Shown here one piece after another: positions 25,790 through 33,734 of a DNA stretch of 64,000 nucleotides. A program made the translations under genes and the position numbers. Every line of letters starts with the position of its first letter. Within the stretch, counting starts at the first letter, position 1. The DNA is taken from assembly GCA_036267155.1 (NCBI GenBank), contig DATAWP010000043.1, positions 1 through 64,000 of the forward strand. The letters are read 5' to 3'. This DNA comes from PALSA-1353 sp036267155 (GTDB taxonomy: Bacteria; Planctomycetota; Phycisphaerae; Tepidisphaerales; Tepidisphaeraceae). The notes under the pieces are model-generated. The model ran no database searches, was not told the origin of the DNA, and saw nothing but the letters and a program-made list of their open reading frames with translations.

Positions 25790-25912
25790 AAGCCCGAAAC
25801 CAGAATGCCGAATCAAATCCGAAACCCGAATGTCGAAAACGGTCTTCGTTTCTGGTTTCGGTCATTCTGGCTTGATTCGCCATTCGGATTTCCGATTTCG
25901 GGTTTCGCATAA
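25790..25912. repeat. long imperfect inverted repeat (ACCCGAATG type)
   Basis: The left arm contains GCCCGAAACCAGAATGCCGAAT and AAACCCGAATGTCG; the right arm returns GGTTTCGGTCATTCTGG, CATTCGGATTTCCG and TTTCGGGTTTCGCAT. About 50 bases on each side can pair. It lies between the divergent NtrC-type and ald genes and opens spurious reading frames on both strands. Confidence 0.75.
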
Positions 25913-25990
25913 TAGCGGCGCTTTGCTTTTTGCGACCGGGATGGATACTACAAATCCACCCATCAGCGGTGGTTTACGGAGAGCTTACTT

Positions 25991-27106
25991 ATGCGCATCG
26001 GAGTTCCCAAGGAAATCAAATCGGATGAATATCGTATCGCAATGATGCCGGTCGGGGTGGAAACGCTTGTGAAGAGCGGCCATCAGGTCTTCGTGGAGGC
26101 GGCGGCGGGCGTCTCCAGCGGGTTCAGCGATGAGGATTACAAGACCGCCGGCGCCGAGATCGTCTCGAGCCATGCCGAAGCGATCTCGGGCGTGGAAATG
26201 GTCATCAAGGTGAAGGAGCCGCAGCCGCCGGAGATCGGGCTCTTCCGGCCGGGGCAGATCGTGTTCACGTATTTTCACTTCGCGGCTTCGCCTGAACTGA
26301 CGCAGGCGTGTTTGGAATCCGAGATCGTGGCGATCGCATATGAGACGATCAAGGACCGTGCAGGCCGGTTGCCGTGCCTGACGCCGATGAGCGAGATCGC
26401 GGGCAAGATGAGCATTCAGGAGGGCGCGAAATATCTGGAGAAGCCGATGATGGGCCGGGGGATTTTGCTCGGGGGCGTGCCGGGGGTGGCGCCGGCGAAC
26501 GTGGTGGTGCTGGGCGCGGGGATCGTCGGGACGCACGCCGCAAGAGTGGCCGCAGGTTTGGGGGCGAGCGTGGCGTTGATGGATATCAACCTGGAGCGAC
26601 TGCGATATTTGTCGGATGTGATGCCGGCCAACGTGCAGACGATTTTCAGCGATCCCCACACCGTCCGCGAGCATTTGCGCACTGCCGATCTGGTCGTGGG
26701 CGCGGTGCTGATTCCCGGCGCCAAAGCCCCGCGGCTGGTGACTCGGCAGGACCTGGTGCACATGCGCAACGGCAGCGTCATCGTGGACGTGGCCATCGAC
26801 CAGGGCGGCTGCGTCGAGACCAGCCGTCCCACGACCCATCAGCAGCCAACGTTTGTCGTCGAAAATGTCGTGCATTATTGCGTGACGAACATGCCGGGCG
26901 CCGTGGGACGGACCAGCACGATCGCACTGTGCAACGCCACGTTGCCGTATGCGCTGAAGATTGCCAACTCCGGCCATGAAAAGGCGGCGAGCGAGGATCC
27001 GGGCTTGGCCGAAGGAGTCAACCTCGTCGGCGGCCGGATCACCAACGCCGCAGTCGCCGAATCGCTCCACATGCAGCATAAGCCGCTGAAGGCGAAGGCC
27101 CGGTGA
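25991..27106 (+). CDS. ald: alanine dehydrogenase
   Basis: This 371-residue NAD enzyme interconverts L-alanine and pyruvate plus ammonia. MRIGVPKEIKSDEYRIAM opens the family; VIKVKEPQPPE carries a substrate lysine, FTYFHFAASPELTQ the catalytic histidine, and VVLGAGIVGTHAARVAAGLGA the Rossmann loop; later IVDVAIDQGGCVETSRPTTH and YCVTNMPGAVGRTST follow. Length is standard. A weak promoter (TTGCTT 25923, TACTAC 25946, spacing 17) and GGAGAG before the ATG suggest it is expressed alone. Confidence 0.96.
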   Translation: MRIGVPKEIKSDEYRIAMMPVGVETLVKSGHQVFVEAAAGVSSGFSDEDYKTAGAEIVSSHAEAISGVEMVIKVKEPQPPEIGLFRPGQIVFTYFHFAASPELTQACLESEIVAIAYETIKDRAGRLPCLTPMSEIAGKMSIQEGAKYLEKPMMGRGILLGGVPGVAPANVVVLGAGIVGTHAARVAAGLGASVALMDINLERLRYLSDVMPANVQTIFSDPHTVREHLRTADLVVGAVLIPGAKAPRLVTRQDLVHMRNGSVIVDVAIDQGGCVETSRPTTHQQPTFVVENVVHYCVTNMPGAVGRTSTIALCNATLPYALKIANSGHEKAASEDPGLAEGVNLVGGRITNAAVAESLHMQHKPLKAKAR

Positions 27107-27117
27107 AGAAAATTTTA

Positions 27118-27164
27118 CCGCGGAGGCGCAGAGAACGCAGAGAAGAAAATTACTTTCTCCGCGG
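27118..27164. repeat. palindromic repeat behind ald
   Basis: CCGCGGAG at 27118-27125 is perfectly mirrored by CTCCGCGG at 27157-27164, with an internal GCAGAGAACGCAGAGAA direct repeat. It follows the ald stop codon by 12 bases and may also act as a transcription stop. Confidence 0.7.
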
Positions 27165-27207
27165 TCTCTTCGGCTCGATTTAATGTGTTTGATTGAAAAG
27201 GTTGCAG

Positions 27208-27528
27208 ATGAGCGCAGAAACATCACGCATGGAAAAGCTGCGTCAGATGCTGGAAAAATCGCCCGGCGACACGTTTCTTTTGTACGCCGTGGCGCTGGAG
27301 TATCGCAAAACCGGCGATCCAAAATCGGCACTGGAGTATCTGGATCAAGTGATTCAGCACGATTGGGGCTATTGCTACGCATATCATCAGAAGGGCCAGG
27401 TTCTGGAATCGGCGGGCCAGATCGACGCGGCGCGGGAGGCGTATCGGCAAGGCATTGATGCCGCCGTCCGCAAGGGAGACGAGCATGCCAGGCAGGAGAT
27501 TGCCGCCTCGCTGGCGATGATTGAGTAG
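27208..27528 (+). CDS. small TPR-repeat protein
   Basis: The product has 106 residues from the ATG at 27208. Two or three tetratricopeptide-like helix pairs are visible: FLLYAVALEYRKTGDPKSALEYLDQ and CYAYHQKGQVLESAGQIDAAREAYRQGI each have the small-residue and bulky positions of a TPR. There is no signal peptide, so it is probably a cytosolic adaptor. Similar short proteins are common in planctomycetes. The partner is unknown. It is followed 23 bases later by the metallophosphoesterase gene. Confidence 0.82.
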   Translation: MSAETSRMEKLRQMLEKSPGDTFLLYAVALEYRKTGDPKSALEYLDQVIQHDWGYCYAYHQKGQVLESAGQIDAAREAYRQGIDAAVRKGDEHARQEIAASLAMIE

Positions 27529-27551
27529 GTGGAGGAGATTGTCGTTGCATC

Positions 27552-28460
27552 ATGATGAATCAGTTTGTTGAGTACCTGAACAAGCCGCATTGGCGGCGGC
27601 AGCATAAATGGCGCCGCGCGATCTGGAAGAACCTGGCGCGGCTGGGATTGACGGGCATGCACGCGCTGCCGGTCAATCGTCGTTGGGTGGATATTCATCG
27701 TCGGTCGATGCCGCTGATGAATCTCGATCCGAAAATGGTAGGCTGGAAGATCGTTCAAATTTCGGACCTTCATTACAGCCCCGTCGTCTGGCGGCGATAT
27801 TTGATTCAGTATTTGCAGTGGGTCAACGAGCTTGAGCCGCAGTTGGTTGTCGTCACCGGCGATCTGATCACCGGGGGATATCACTTCGCCGATCGGGTCG
27901 CGACGCTGCTGTCGCAACTGAAGGCGCCGCACGGCGTGGTCTGCACGTTCGGCAATCACGATTACAGCATCTACGGCAAGCGCGTGAACGGCGAAGGCCA
28001 ACGCCGAGCCGATTATCTGGAATCCGGACTTCGCAAGCGCGGCCTGATCGTGCTGCGCAATCAAACGCTGCGAGTAAAACCGTCCGGGACGAAATCACCA
28101 TTGGTCATCGTCGGTTTGGACGATGAGTGGTCGGGGAACATCGATCCAGCCAAGGCGTTTGCCGGGGTCGATCCGTCGTCGCCGATCATCTGTCTCAACC
28201 ACAATCCCGCGAACGTGGGAGATCTGATGGATTACCCCTGGCAGTGGATGCTCAGCGGCCACACGCACGGCCGGCAGGTGGCGACATCAAAACTCGGCCG
28301 GGCGCTGTATCCGCACCGATATCGCCATTACACGCACGGATATTATTCCGTGGGCGGCCGGCATCTATACGTCAACCGCGGCCTCAGCTACGGCCAGCGC
28401 ATGCAGGAATGGTGCCGGCCGGAGATTACGGTGTTTAAGCTGGAGGCGGCCCGGGAATAA
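27552..28460 (+). CDS. calcineurin-like metallophosphoesterase (YkuE type)
   Basis: The 302-residue protein has the five metal motifs of the family: QISDLHYSP, VVVTGDLITGG, TFGNHDYS, CLNHNP and SGHTHGRQV. A basic N-terminal segment (about 1-30) is amphipathic rather than a clear signal, so a peripheral membrane location is possible. YkuE-type enzymes are membrane-linked phosphodiesterases, some cutting UDP-sugars or nucleotides of lipid intermediates. The substrate here is unknown. It shares a strand with the TPR gene upstream and is followed by a 413-base gap. Confidence 0.9.
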   Translation: MMNQFVEYLNKPHWRRQHKWRRAIWKNLARLGLTGMHALPVNRRWVDIHRRSMPLMNLDPKMVGWKIVQISDLHYSPVVWRRYLIQYLQWVNELEPQLVVVTGDLITGGYHFADRVATLLSQLKAPHGVVCTFGNHDYSIYGKRVNGEGQRRADYLESGLRKRGLIVLRNQTLRVKPSGTKSPLVIVGLDDEWSGNIDPAKAFAGVDPSSPIICLNHNPANVGDLMDYPWQWMLSGHTHGRQVATSKLGRALYPHRYRHYTHGYYSVGGRHLYVNRGLSYGQRMQEWCRPEITVFKLEAARE

Positions 28461-28873
28461 AAGAGCGAGGACGCCCCACGAACGATTGCCGGCCAATGTC
28501 CCAAAATGCCCCAAATAACCCAATTCTGCGCTATTCATTTTGATGCATTTGCCGGAATGATGCGATGACGGGAGGAATCAGCCGGCATGGTATGTCCTTG
28601 AGCATAAGAACTGTGTAGGGCCGAGCACGGGAAAGTATCACCCTCTACATAAGTGTCCAGCAGGTGAAGGTTTTGGACGTGTTTTTCGATTTTCTTCGCG
28701 CGCCCGTCGCATTTTTGTGTTAGGACCGCGGGCGTCACAGATCACGTTTGGGAATTGGGGGAAAGTAGCCATAGGCCCATACCAGGATGAATTGTCGAAC
28801 AAGCCAACGCACGGGCGGTTTTTTCATGCGCGATTTGTCTTTGCGGCCGAATTTGCATATCTTCTAGCTTTCG
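28461..28873. other. 413-base gap upstream of pyrR, possible leader region
   Basis: No convincing gene is present. TGTAGGG (28614-28620) can pair with CCCTCTACA (28651-28659), and a GGGCGG with a T6 run follows at 28813-28822 about 50 bases before the pyrR start, which could be part of an attenuator. The usual PyrR-binding anti-antiterminator consensus was not recognised. It is the longest gap upstream of any operon here. Confidence 0.35.
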
Positions 28874-29407
28874 ATGCGAACCGTTTACGACGTTTCGGAC
28901 GTGAGGCGGACCATCGAAACATTGGTCGACCGCATCGCCGCCGCGTTTTCCGCGGCTGCTCCGCTTAATATCGTCGGCATCCGCACGCGGGGCGAAATCC
29001 TTGCCCAACGTCTGGCTCAGGGGCTGCACTCACGCGGATTTAAACAGATCGGCAGGGGCGTTTTGGATATCACGCTCTATCGCGATGATCTGTCCGAGAT
29101 CGGCCCCAAGCCGATGGTTCGGCCGACGGACATTAACATTGATATCAATTCCCATCCGCTGCTGTTGGTGGATGATGTGCTGTTCACGGGCCGGTCTATC
29201 CGGGCGGCATTGGATGCCCTCAGCGACTTCGGCCGGCCCGGAGCGGTGCGATTGGTTGTCTTGGTGGATCGTGGCGGTAGGGAACTGCCGATCCAGGCGG
29301 ATTTCATTGGGCTGACGCTGCAAAACGTCCCGGCTGACCATCGCGTCAACGTGAAGCTAAGTGAGATCGACGGCCGTGATGAAATCCTGGTGGAACCGCG
29401 AAACTGA
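28874..29407 (+). CDS. pyrR: bifunctional pyr regulator/uracil phosphoribosyltransferase PyrR
   Basis: PyrR senses UMP and, in Gram-positives, controls pyr operon attenuation; it also has weak uracil phosphoribosyltransferase activity. This 177-residue protein has IVGIRTRGEILAQRL near the start, DITLYRDDLSEIG, and the PRPP loop LLLVDDVLFTGRSIRAALDAL, then RLVVLVDRGGRELPIQADFIG and NVKLSEIDG. It is the first gene of a pyrimidine operon, overlapping pyrB by one base (TGATG). A leader of up to 400 bases lies upstream. Confidence 0.94.
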   Translation: MRTVYDVSDVRRTIETLVDRIAAAFSAAAPLNIVGIRTRGEILAQRLAQGLHSRGFKQIGRGVLDITLYRDDLSEIGPKPMVRPTDINIDINSHPLLLVDDVLFTGRSIRAALDALSDFGRPGAVRLVVLVDRGGRELPIQADFIGLTLQNVPADHRVNVKLSEIDGRDEILVEPRN

Positions 29408-30357
29408 TGAGCGAAGAAAAGCCAATTCAGCCGTACGCATGGGCGCGGAAACATCTGCTGACGCTGGAAGCGTTGTCGGCCGAGGAGTTGGAATTTCTTC
29501 TCAACACGGCCCAGTCCTTCCGGGAAGTGTCCACGCGAAGCATCAAGAAAGTGCCCGCCCTTCGCGGCCGGGTCGTGGTCAACGCATTCTTCGAGGACAG
29601 CACCCGGACGCGCACCAGCTTTTCCCTGGCCGCGTCGCGGCTCAGCGCCGATGTGATCGACTTTTCCGAAAAAGGCTCCAGCGTCAGCAAGGGCGAAACG
29701 CTGATCGACACCGCGCGCAACATCGAGGCCATGGGCGTGGACGTGATTGTCCTGCGTCATCCGGCTTCCGGGGCGGCGGAGGTGCTGTCGCATGCAGTGA
29801 AATGCAGCGTCGTTAATGCCGGTGACGGGGCCCATGAACATCCAACGCAGGGCCTGCTCGATTTGTATACGATCCGGGAGCGCTTCGGGAAGATTGCCGG
29901 ATTGAAGGTGGCCATTGTCGGCGACATCGCCAACAGCCGGGTGGCGCGCTCGAATTTGTGGGGCCTGAAGAAGCTGGGGGCGGAAGTGATTCTTGTCGGC
30001 CCGCCGACGCTGCTGCCTCGCGCGTTTGAATCGTTCGGGGCTCGGTGCGTTCATGATTTCGATTCGATCGTCGGACAGGTGGATGTGATCAACATGCTTC
30101 GCGTGCAGTTTGAGCGGATCAAGAGCAGCCAGTTTCCATCGGTGCGGGAATTCACGCGGCTGTTCGGCCTGACGACCGAACGGTTTTCTCGCTGCAAGAA
30201 GGACGTGTTCGTGATGCACCCGGGCCCAATGAACCGCGGGATCGAGATCGGATCGCACATCGCCGACGGGCCCAACAGCGGGATTCTGACGCAGGTGACA
30301 AACGGATTGGCGGTGCGGATGGCCGTGCTCTTCCTGGTAAGCCAGGTTGCACAGTAA
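29407..30357 (+). CDS. pyrB: aspartate carbamoyltransferase catalytic chain
   Basis: This 316-residue enzyme joins carbamoyl phosphate and aspartate, the committed step of pyrimidine synthesis. The carbamoyl-phosphate loop FEDSTRTRTSF is at about residue 62, and DTARNIEAMG, RHPASGAAEV, DGAHEHPTQGLLDLYTI, VAIVGDIANSRVARSN and FVMHPGPMNRGIEI are family hallmarks. The overlap with pyrR implies coupled translation. No pyrI gene is present, as usual for this subclass. The next pyr gene, pyrC, is separated by a toxin-antitoxin pair. Confidence 0.96.
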   Translation: MSEEKPIQPYAWARKHLLTLEALSAEELEFLLNTAQSFREVSTRSIKKVPALRGRVVVNAFFEDSTRTRTSFSLAASRLSADVIDFSEKGSSVSKGETLIDTARNIEAMGVDVIVLRHPASGAAEVLSHAVKCSVVNAGDGAHEHPTQGLLDLYTIRERFGKIAGLKVAIVGDIANSRVARSNLWGLKKLGAEVILVGPPTLLPRAFESFGARCVHDFDSIVGQVDVINMLRVQFERIKSSQFPSVREFTRLFGLTTERFSRCKKDVFVMHPGPMNRGIEIGSHIADGPNSGILTQVTNGLAVRMAVLFLVSQVAQ

Positions 30358-30408
30358 GGCCCGGGGGAACGGATTGCCGTTTAACGTCATGCGCTATAAA
30401 ATAGGGTC

Positions 30409-30690
30409 GTGATTCGTTCGTTTCGCTGCCGCGAGACCGAAGGCATTTTCAATCTCCGCCGCTCACGGCGGTTGCCTGCAGATATTCAGCAGGTTGCATT
30501 GCGGAAACTGCGTATGCTGAATCGAGCGGCATCCATTGACGACCTGCGTATCCCGCCGGCGAATCGGCTTGAGAAACTTGCCGGTAGCCGCACGGGACAA
30601 TGGAGCATTCGGATTAACGACCGGTGGCGAATTTGCTTTCGTTGGAACAGTGGCGATGCGTTCGACGTGGAAATCGTGGATTACCATTAA
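30409..30690 (+). CDS. higB: HigB-type toxin, RelE superfamily
   Basis: The product has 93 residues from a GTG at 30409. It matches the HigB (plasmid killer) family: IRSFRCRETEGIFN at the start, LRKLRMLNRAASIDDLRIPPANRLEKL, then GQWSIRINDRWRICFRW and the closing DVEIVDYH. These toxins cut mRNA on the ribosome. The gene is followed 11 bases later by the HigA antitoxin, the reverse of the usual antitoxin-first order and characteristic of hig loci. TATAAA at 30395-30400 may be its own promoter -10 box. Confidence 0.92.
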   Translation: MIRSFRCRETEGIFNLRRSRRLPADIQQVALRKLRMLNRAASIDDLRIPPANRLEKLAGSRTGQWSIRINDRWRICFRWNSGDAFDVEIVDYH

Positions 30691-30701
30691 CGGAAAGAAT
30701 T

Positions 30702-31001
30702 ATGGCTAAGCTTCGGCTTCATCCCGTACATCCCGGCGAAGTGCTGATGGAGGAATTTATCCGGCCGATGCAGTTAAGCCAGAATGGACTCGCAAGGGCG
30801 ATTGGTGTTCCGCCGCGCCGCATTAATGAGATTGTGTTGCACAAACGATCCATTAGCGCTGATACGGCTATTCGCCTCTCGCGCCATTTCGGCAATTCGC
30901 CGCAATTCTGGCTGGGATTGCAAATGGATTATGACTTGGATATTGCGGCGGAGCATTTTGGCGCGGCGCCGCAAAAAAGGCTGCGAGCTGGGGCTTCGTA
31001 A
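30702..31001 (+). CDS. higA: HigA-type antitoxin, XRE-family HTH
   Basis: The 99-residue protein has the VapI/HigA helix-turn-helix: HPGEVLMEEFIRPMQLSQNGLARAIGVPPRRINEIVLHKRSISADTAIRLSRHFGNSPQFWLGLQMDYDL spans nearly the whole chain. It should bind HigB and repress the higBA promoter. It sits 11 bases after higB and 17 bases before pyrC, so transcripts from higBA probably continue into pyrC. AAAGAA is a weak ribosome site. Confidence 0.93.
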   Translation: MAKLRLHPVHPGEVLMEEFIRPMQLSQNGLARAIGVPPRRINEIVLHKRSISADTAIRLSRHFGNSPQFWLGLQMDYDLDIAAEHFGAAPQKRLRAGAS

Positions 31002-31018
31002 CTCGTTCAAATTGATAG

Positions 31019-32296
31019 ATGAACAGTATCCTGGTCCAATCCGGCACGATCCTCGATCCGTCGCAAAAGCTTCAACGGCAGGCGGATCTTCTCATTCGCG
31101 ATGGAAAGATCGCGCGAATTGGAACCAATCTTGGCAAAGCCGATCGGGTGATTAATGCCAATGGGTGTTTCGTCGCGCCGGGGCTGATCGACATTCACGT
31201 GCATCTGCGTGAGCCGGGCGATGAGGAGGAGGAGACGATCGCCAGCGGGTCGGCGGCGGCGGTGGCGGGGGGATTCGCGACCGTTTGCTGCATGCCCAAT
31301 ACCAAGCCGCCGCTGGATAACGAGGGCCAGATCGAATTCATTTTGCGCGAGGCGCAGCGCGTGGGGTTGGCCAACGTGTTGCCGATCGGTGCGATCACCA
31401 AGGAGAGGAATGGCAAGGAACTGGCAGAAATCGGCTCGATGCTGCAACGCGGCGCGATTGCCTTCAGCGACGATGGCGTTGGCGTCGGGGATGCATCGGT
31501 TATGCGCAAAGCCTTGCAATATGTGAAAATGTTCGATGCCTGCATCATGCAGCATTGCGAGGAGCCGACCCTGGCTGGCGGGGCGATGCACGCGGGGATC
31601 ATGTCCACTAAACTTGGATTGGCCGGGATTTCCGCCGAGGCTGAGCAACTGATGATTGCGCGCGATCTGTTGCTGAATCGAACAATCGGTTGCCGGTATC
31701 ACGTTCAGCACATCAGCACGGCTTGGAGCGTGGAGTTGATCCGCCGGGCGAAGCGCGACCGTCAAACCGTCACTGCCGAGGTTTCGCCGCATCATCTGCT
31801 GCTGACGGACGAATCGTGCCGGGATTACGACACGAATTACAAGATGAACCCGCCGCTGCGCACGGCCGCGGACGTGGCCGCGTGCATTGAAGGCATTAGG
31901 GATGGCACCATCGACTGCGTGGCCACCGATCACGCCCCGCACCGGGCGGAGGAAAAGGAATTGGAATTCCCCGATGCGCCGATGGGTATCATCGGATTGG
32001 AATGCGCGCTGGCGCTGTACATCAAAGCCCTGGTGGAACCGGGGCATATTGATTGGATGAAATTGATCGACCTGATGTCCACCCGGCCGGCGCAGATCGT
32101 GAAACTGGACCGCGGCACGCTTGGGGACGGGGCGGCGGCGGATGTGACGGTGATCGATCCCAAGCGAACGTGGACGATTGACGTTCAGAAATTCCAGAGC
32201 AAGAGTCGGAATTGTCCGTTCAATGGATGGAACGTGACGGGGGCGCCTCGCGCGACGATTGTGGGCGGTGAGGTGAAGTGGGAGGATGGGCAGTAG
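31019..32296 (+). CDS. pyrC: dihydroorotase
   Basis: This 425-residue zinc amidohydrolase closes carbamoyl aspartate to dihydroorotate. The metal motif DIHVHLREPGDEEEE starts at about residue 60; GFATVCCMPNTKPPLD binds substrate; QHCEEP, YHVQHIST and the catalytic Asp in CVATDHAPH complete the site. The type is the long, Bacillus/Aquifex-like (class I) dihydroorotase that can pair with aspartate carbamoyltransferase. It would share a transcript with pyrRB and higBA. Confidence 0.95.
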   Translation: MNSILVQSGTILDPSQKLQRQADLLIRDGKIARIGTNLGKADRVINANGCFVAPGLIDIHVHLREPGDEEEETIASGSAAAVAGGFATVCCMPNTKPPLDNEGQIEFILREAQRVGLANVLPIGAITKERNGKELAEIGSMLQRGAIAFSDDGVGVGDASVMRKALQYVKMFDACIMQHCEEPTLAGGAMHAGIMSTKLGLAGISAEAEQLMIARDLLLNRTIGCRYHVQHISTAWSVELIRRAKRDRQTVTAEVSPHHLLLTDESCRDYDTNYKMNPPLRTAADVAACIEGIRDGTIDCVATDHAPHRAEEKELEFPDAPMGIIGLECALALYIKALVEPGHIDWMKLIDLMSTRPAQIVKLDRGTLGDGAAADVTVIDPKRTWTIDVQKFQSKSRNCPFNGWNVTGAPRATIVGGEVKWEDGQ

Positions 32297-32301
32297 GCCA
32301 T

Positions 32302-32352
32302 ACAGAGCCGGGCCGTGTCGGCCTGGCCCGGGGCGAAACGCCCCGGCTCTGT
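32302..32352. repeat. REP-like palindromic repeat, copy 2
   Basis: CAGAGCCGGG (32303-32312) is mirrored by CCCGGCTCTG (32342-32351); the inside contains GGCCGTGTCGGCC and CCCGGGGCGAAACGCCCC. It starts five bases after the pyrC stop and ends 34 bases before bioD. Confidence 0.85.
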
Positions 32353-32385
32353 AATATCAAATCGACGCGCTATCAGATTGAACCC

Positions 32386-33117
32386 ATGCTGGCTCGCTGC
32401 CCGATTCCCGGATTGTTCATTACCGGCACCGACACCGGCGTCGGCAAGACGCTGGTGGCGGCGGCCATCGCCAATTGGTTTGTGCGGCGGGGCGTTCGCG
32501 CCGCCGTGTGCAAGCCGCTGGCCACCGGTTGCGTGCATCGGCGCGAGGGTTTGGTCAGCGAAGATGCGGAGTTTCTGGCCCATCACGCACAGGCGAAGTT
32601 TTCGCTGAACACGATTTGCCCACAACGGTTCGCCGAGCCGCTGGCTCCGGCGGTCGCGGCCCAGCGTGCCAAGCAAAAGATCGAGTGGAACGCCATCGAC
32701 TCGGCCATTCAAATGATGGCCCGGCAGAGCGATGTGCTGATCGTCGAAGGCATTGGCGGAATCCTGGTTCCGGTGGATAAGCAAATCACTGTGCGGGATA
32801 TGGCGAAATGGCTTGGATTGCCGGCCGTAATCGTCGCGCGACCCGGGATGGGGACGATCAACCACACTCTGCTGACCGTTGAGGCGCTGCGTCAGGAGAG
32901 TATCGCGGTGGCCGGGGTGGTGATGAACCAGTACCCGCCGGAGACTCCGCCGGCGGCGGAGGAATCCAATCCGCGGGCCATCGAGCGTTGGGGCGATGTT
33001 CCGATCCTGTGCCTGGTTCCGCAGTTCAGCGGTTCGGCGATACCGAATCTTCCGGCCGATGTCGTGAGCGCGATCGATCCCGTGGATTGGCTGGCCAAGG
33101 CCCAACGGGCGGATTGA
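32386..33117 (+). CDS. bioD: dethiobiotin synthetase
   Basis: This 243-residue ATP-dependent enzyme closes the ureido ring of dethiobiotin from 7,8-diaminopelargonate and CO2. GTDTGVGKTLVAAAIA is the P-loop (from about residue 13), KPLATGC the conserved lysine segment, VEGIGGILVPVD the substrate segment, and GMGTINHTLLTVEAL is typical. The ATG at 32386 begins at the family's usual position; the frame runs upstream through the repeat. No other bio genes are in the window. The next gene starts four bases later. Confidence 0.92.
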   Translation: MLARCPIPGLFITGTDTGVGKTLVAAAIANWFVRRGVRAAVCKPLATGCVHRREGLVSEDAEFLAHHAQAKFSLNTICPQRFAEPLAPAVAAQRAKQKIEWNAIDSAIQMMARQSDVLIVEGIGGILVPVDKQITVRDMAKWLGLPAVIVARPGMGTINHTLLTVEALRQESIAVAGVVMNQYPPETPPAAEESNPRAIERWGDVPILCLVPQFSGSAIPNLPADVVSAIDPVDWLAKAQRAD

Positions 33118-33121
33118 TGTT

Positions 33122-33694
33122 ATGCGTTTAGACAGAAGCATGGTTGTCGACTCTATCCAGGCATTGTGGATCATTTGGGCGGCCTACTGGCTGGTGAACG
33201 CCTTCGGGAACAAACGGAGCGTTTATAGGCAGAGCGTGCTCAGGGGGTTTTTCTATCGCGTGATCGTTGTTGGCGCCATCGTGGTCTTGTTTAGCGTGGG
33301 GAGCCACAAGAATCCGATTTTTTCGGAGACGGTCTGGACGCAGATCGGCGGCGTTGTTCTGTGCGCGGCGGGAATCGGCCTGGCCATCTGGGCACGCCGC
33401 ATTCTCGGCACAAATTGGAGCGGCCTGATCACGCTGAAGGAGAACCACGAACTGATCCGCCACGGTCCGTACCGATTCGTGCGGCATCCGATTTACTCGG
33501 GCGTTATTCTGGCCATGATCGGAACCGTCCTGGCCATTCAGCCGTTCCTCCAGGGGCTGGCCGTGTTGGCGATTTTGGCGATCGCGCTGAAGTTGAAATC
33601 CCTCGGCGAAGAGAAGCTCATGATGAGCCAATTCCCCGACAGTTATCCGCGATACAAAAACGAAGTGAAATCCCTCATCCCGTTCGTGCTGTAA
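33122..33694 (+). CDS. isoprenylcysteine/phospholipid methyltransferase family membrane protein
   Basis: The 190-residue protein has membrane helices at about 10-27, 41-60, 74-90 and two in 128-157, and the ICMT/PEMT signature GPYRFVRHPIYSGVILA near residue 115, followed by EEKLMMSQFPDSYPRYKNEVKSLIPF. The family uses SAM to methylate carboxylates or lipids in the membrane. It starts four bases after bioD and is probably cotranscribed. The actual substrate is unknown; prenylated proteins are not expected in bacteria. Confidence 0.86.
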   Translation: MRLDRSMVVDSIQALWIIWAAYWLVNAFGNKRSVYRQSVLRGFFYRVIVVGAIVVLFSVGSHKNPIFSETVWTQIGGVVLCAAGIGLAIWARRILGTNWSGLITLKENHELIRHGPYRFVRHPIYSGVILAMIGTVLAIQPFLQGLAVLAILAIALKLKSLGEEKLMMSQFPDSYPRYKNEVKSLIPFVL

Positions 33695-33734
33695 CGGCGT
33701 TGGCAATGCGGCCGATGGCCGACTATAACGCGAA

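Noticed and set aside
25985..27553. Long open frame of 522 residues opposite ald
   Set aside because: It is antisense to a clear alanine dehydrogenase gene, has histidine/arginine/aspartate-rich composition from codon mirroring and matches no family.
28535..28738. Small frame on the minus strand in the pyrR leader gap
   Set aside because: 67 residues without homology or ribosome site in a likely leader region.
29077..30390. Open frame of 437 residues opposite pyrR and pyrB
   Set aside because: Antisense to two confident genes; no ribosome site or recognisable motif.
32278..32385. N-terminal extension of BioD through the repeat
   Set aside because: The extra 36 residues are encoded by the palindromic repeat and have no family counterpart; the ATG at 32386 gives the usual start.
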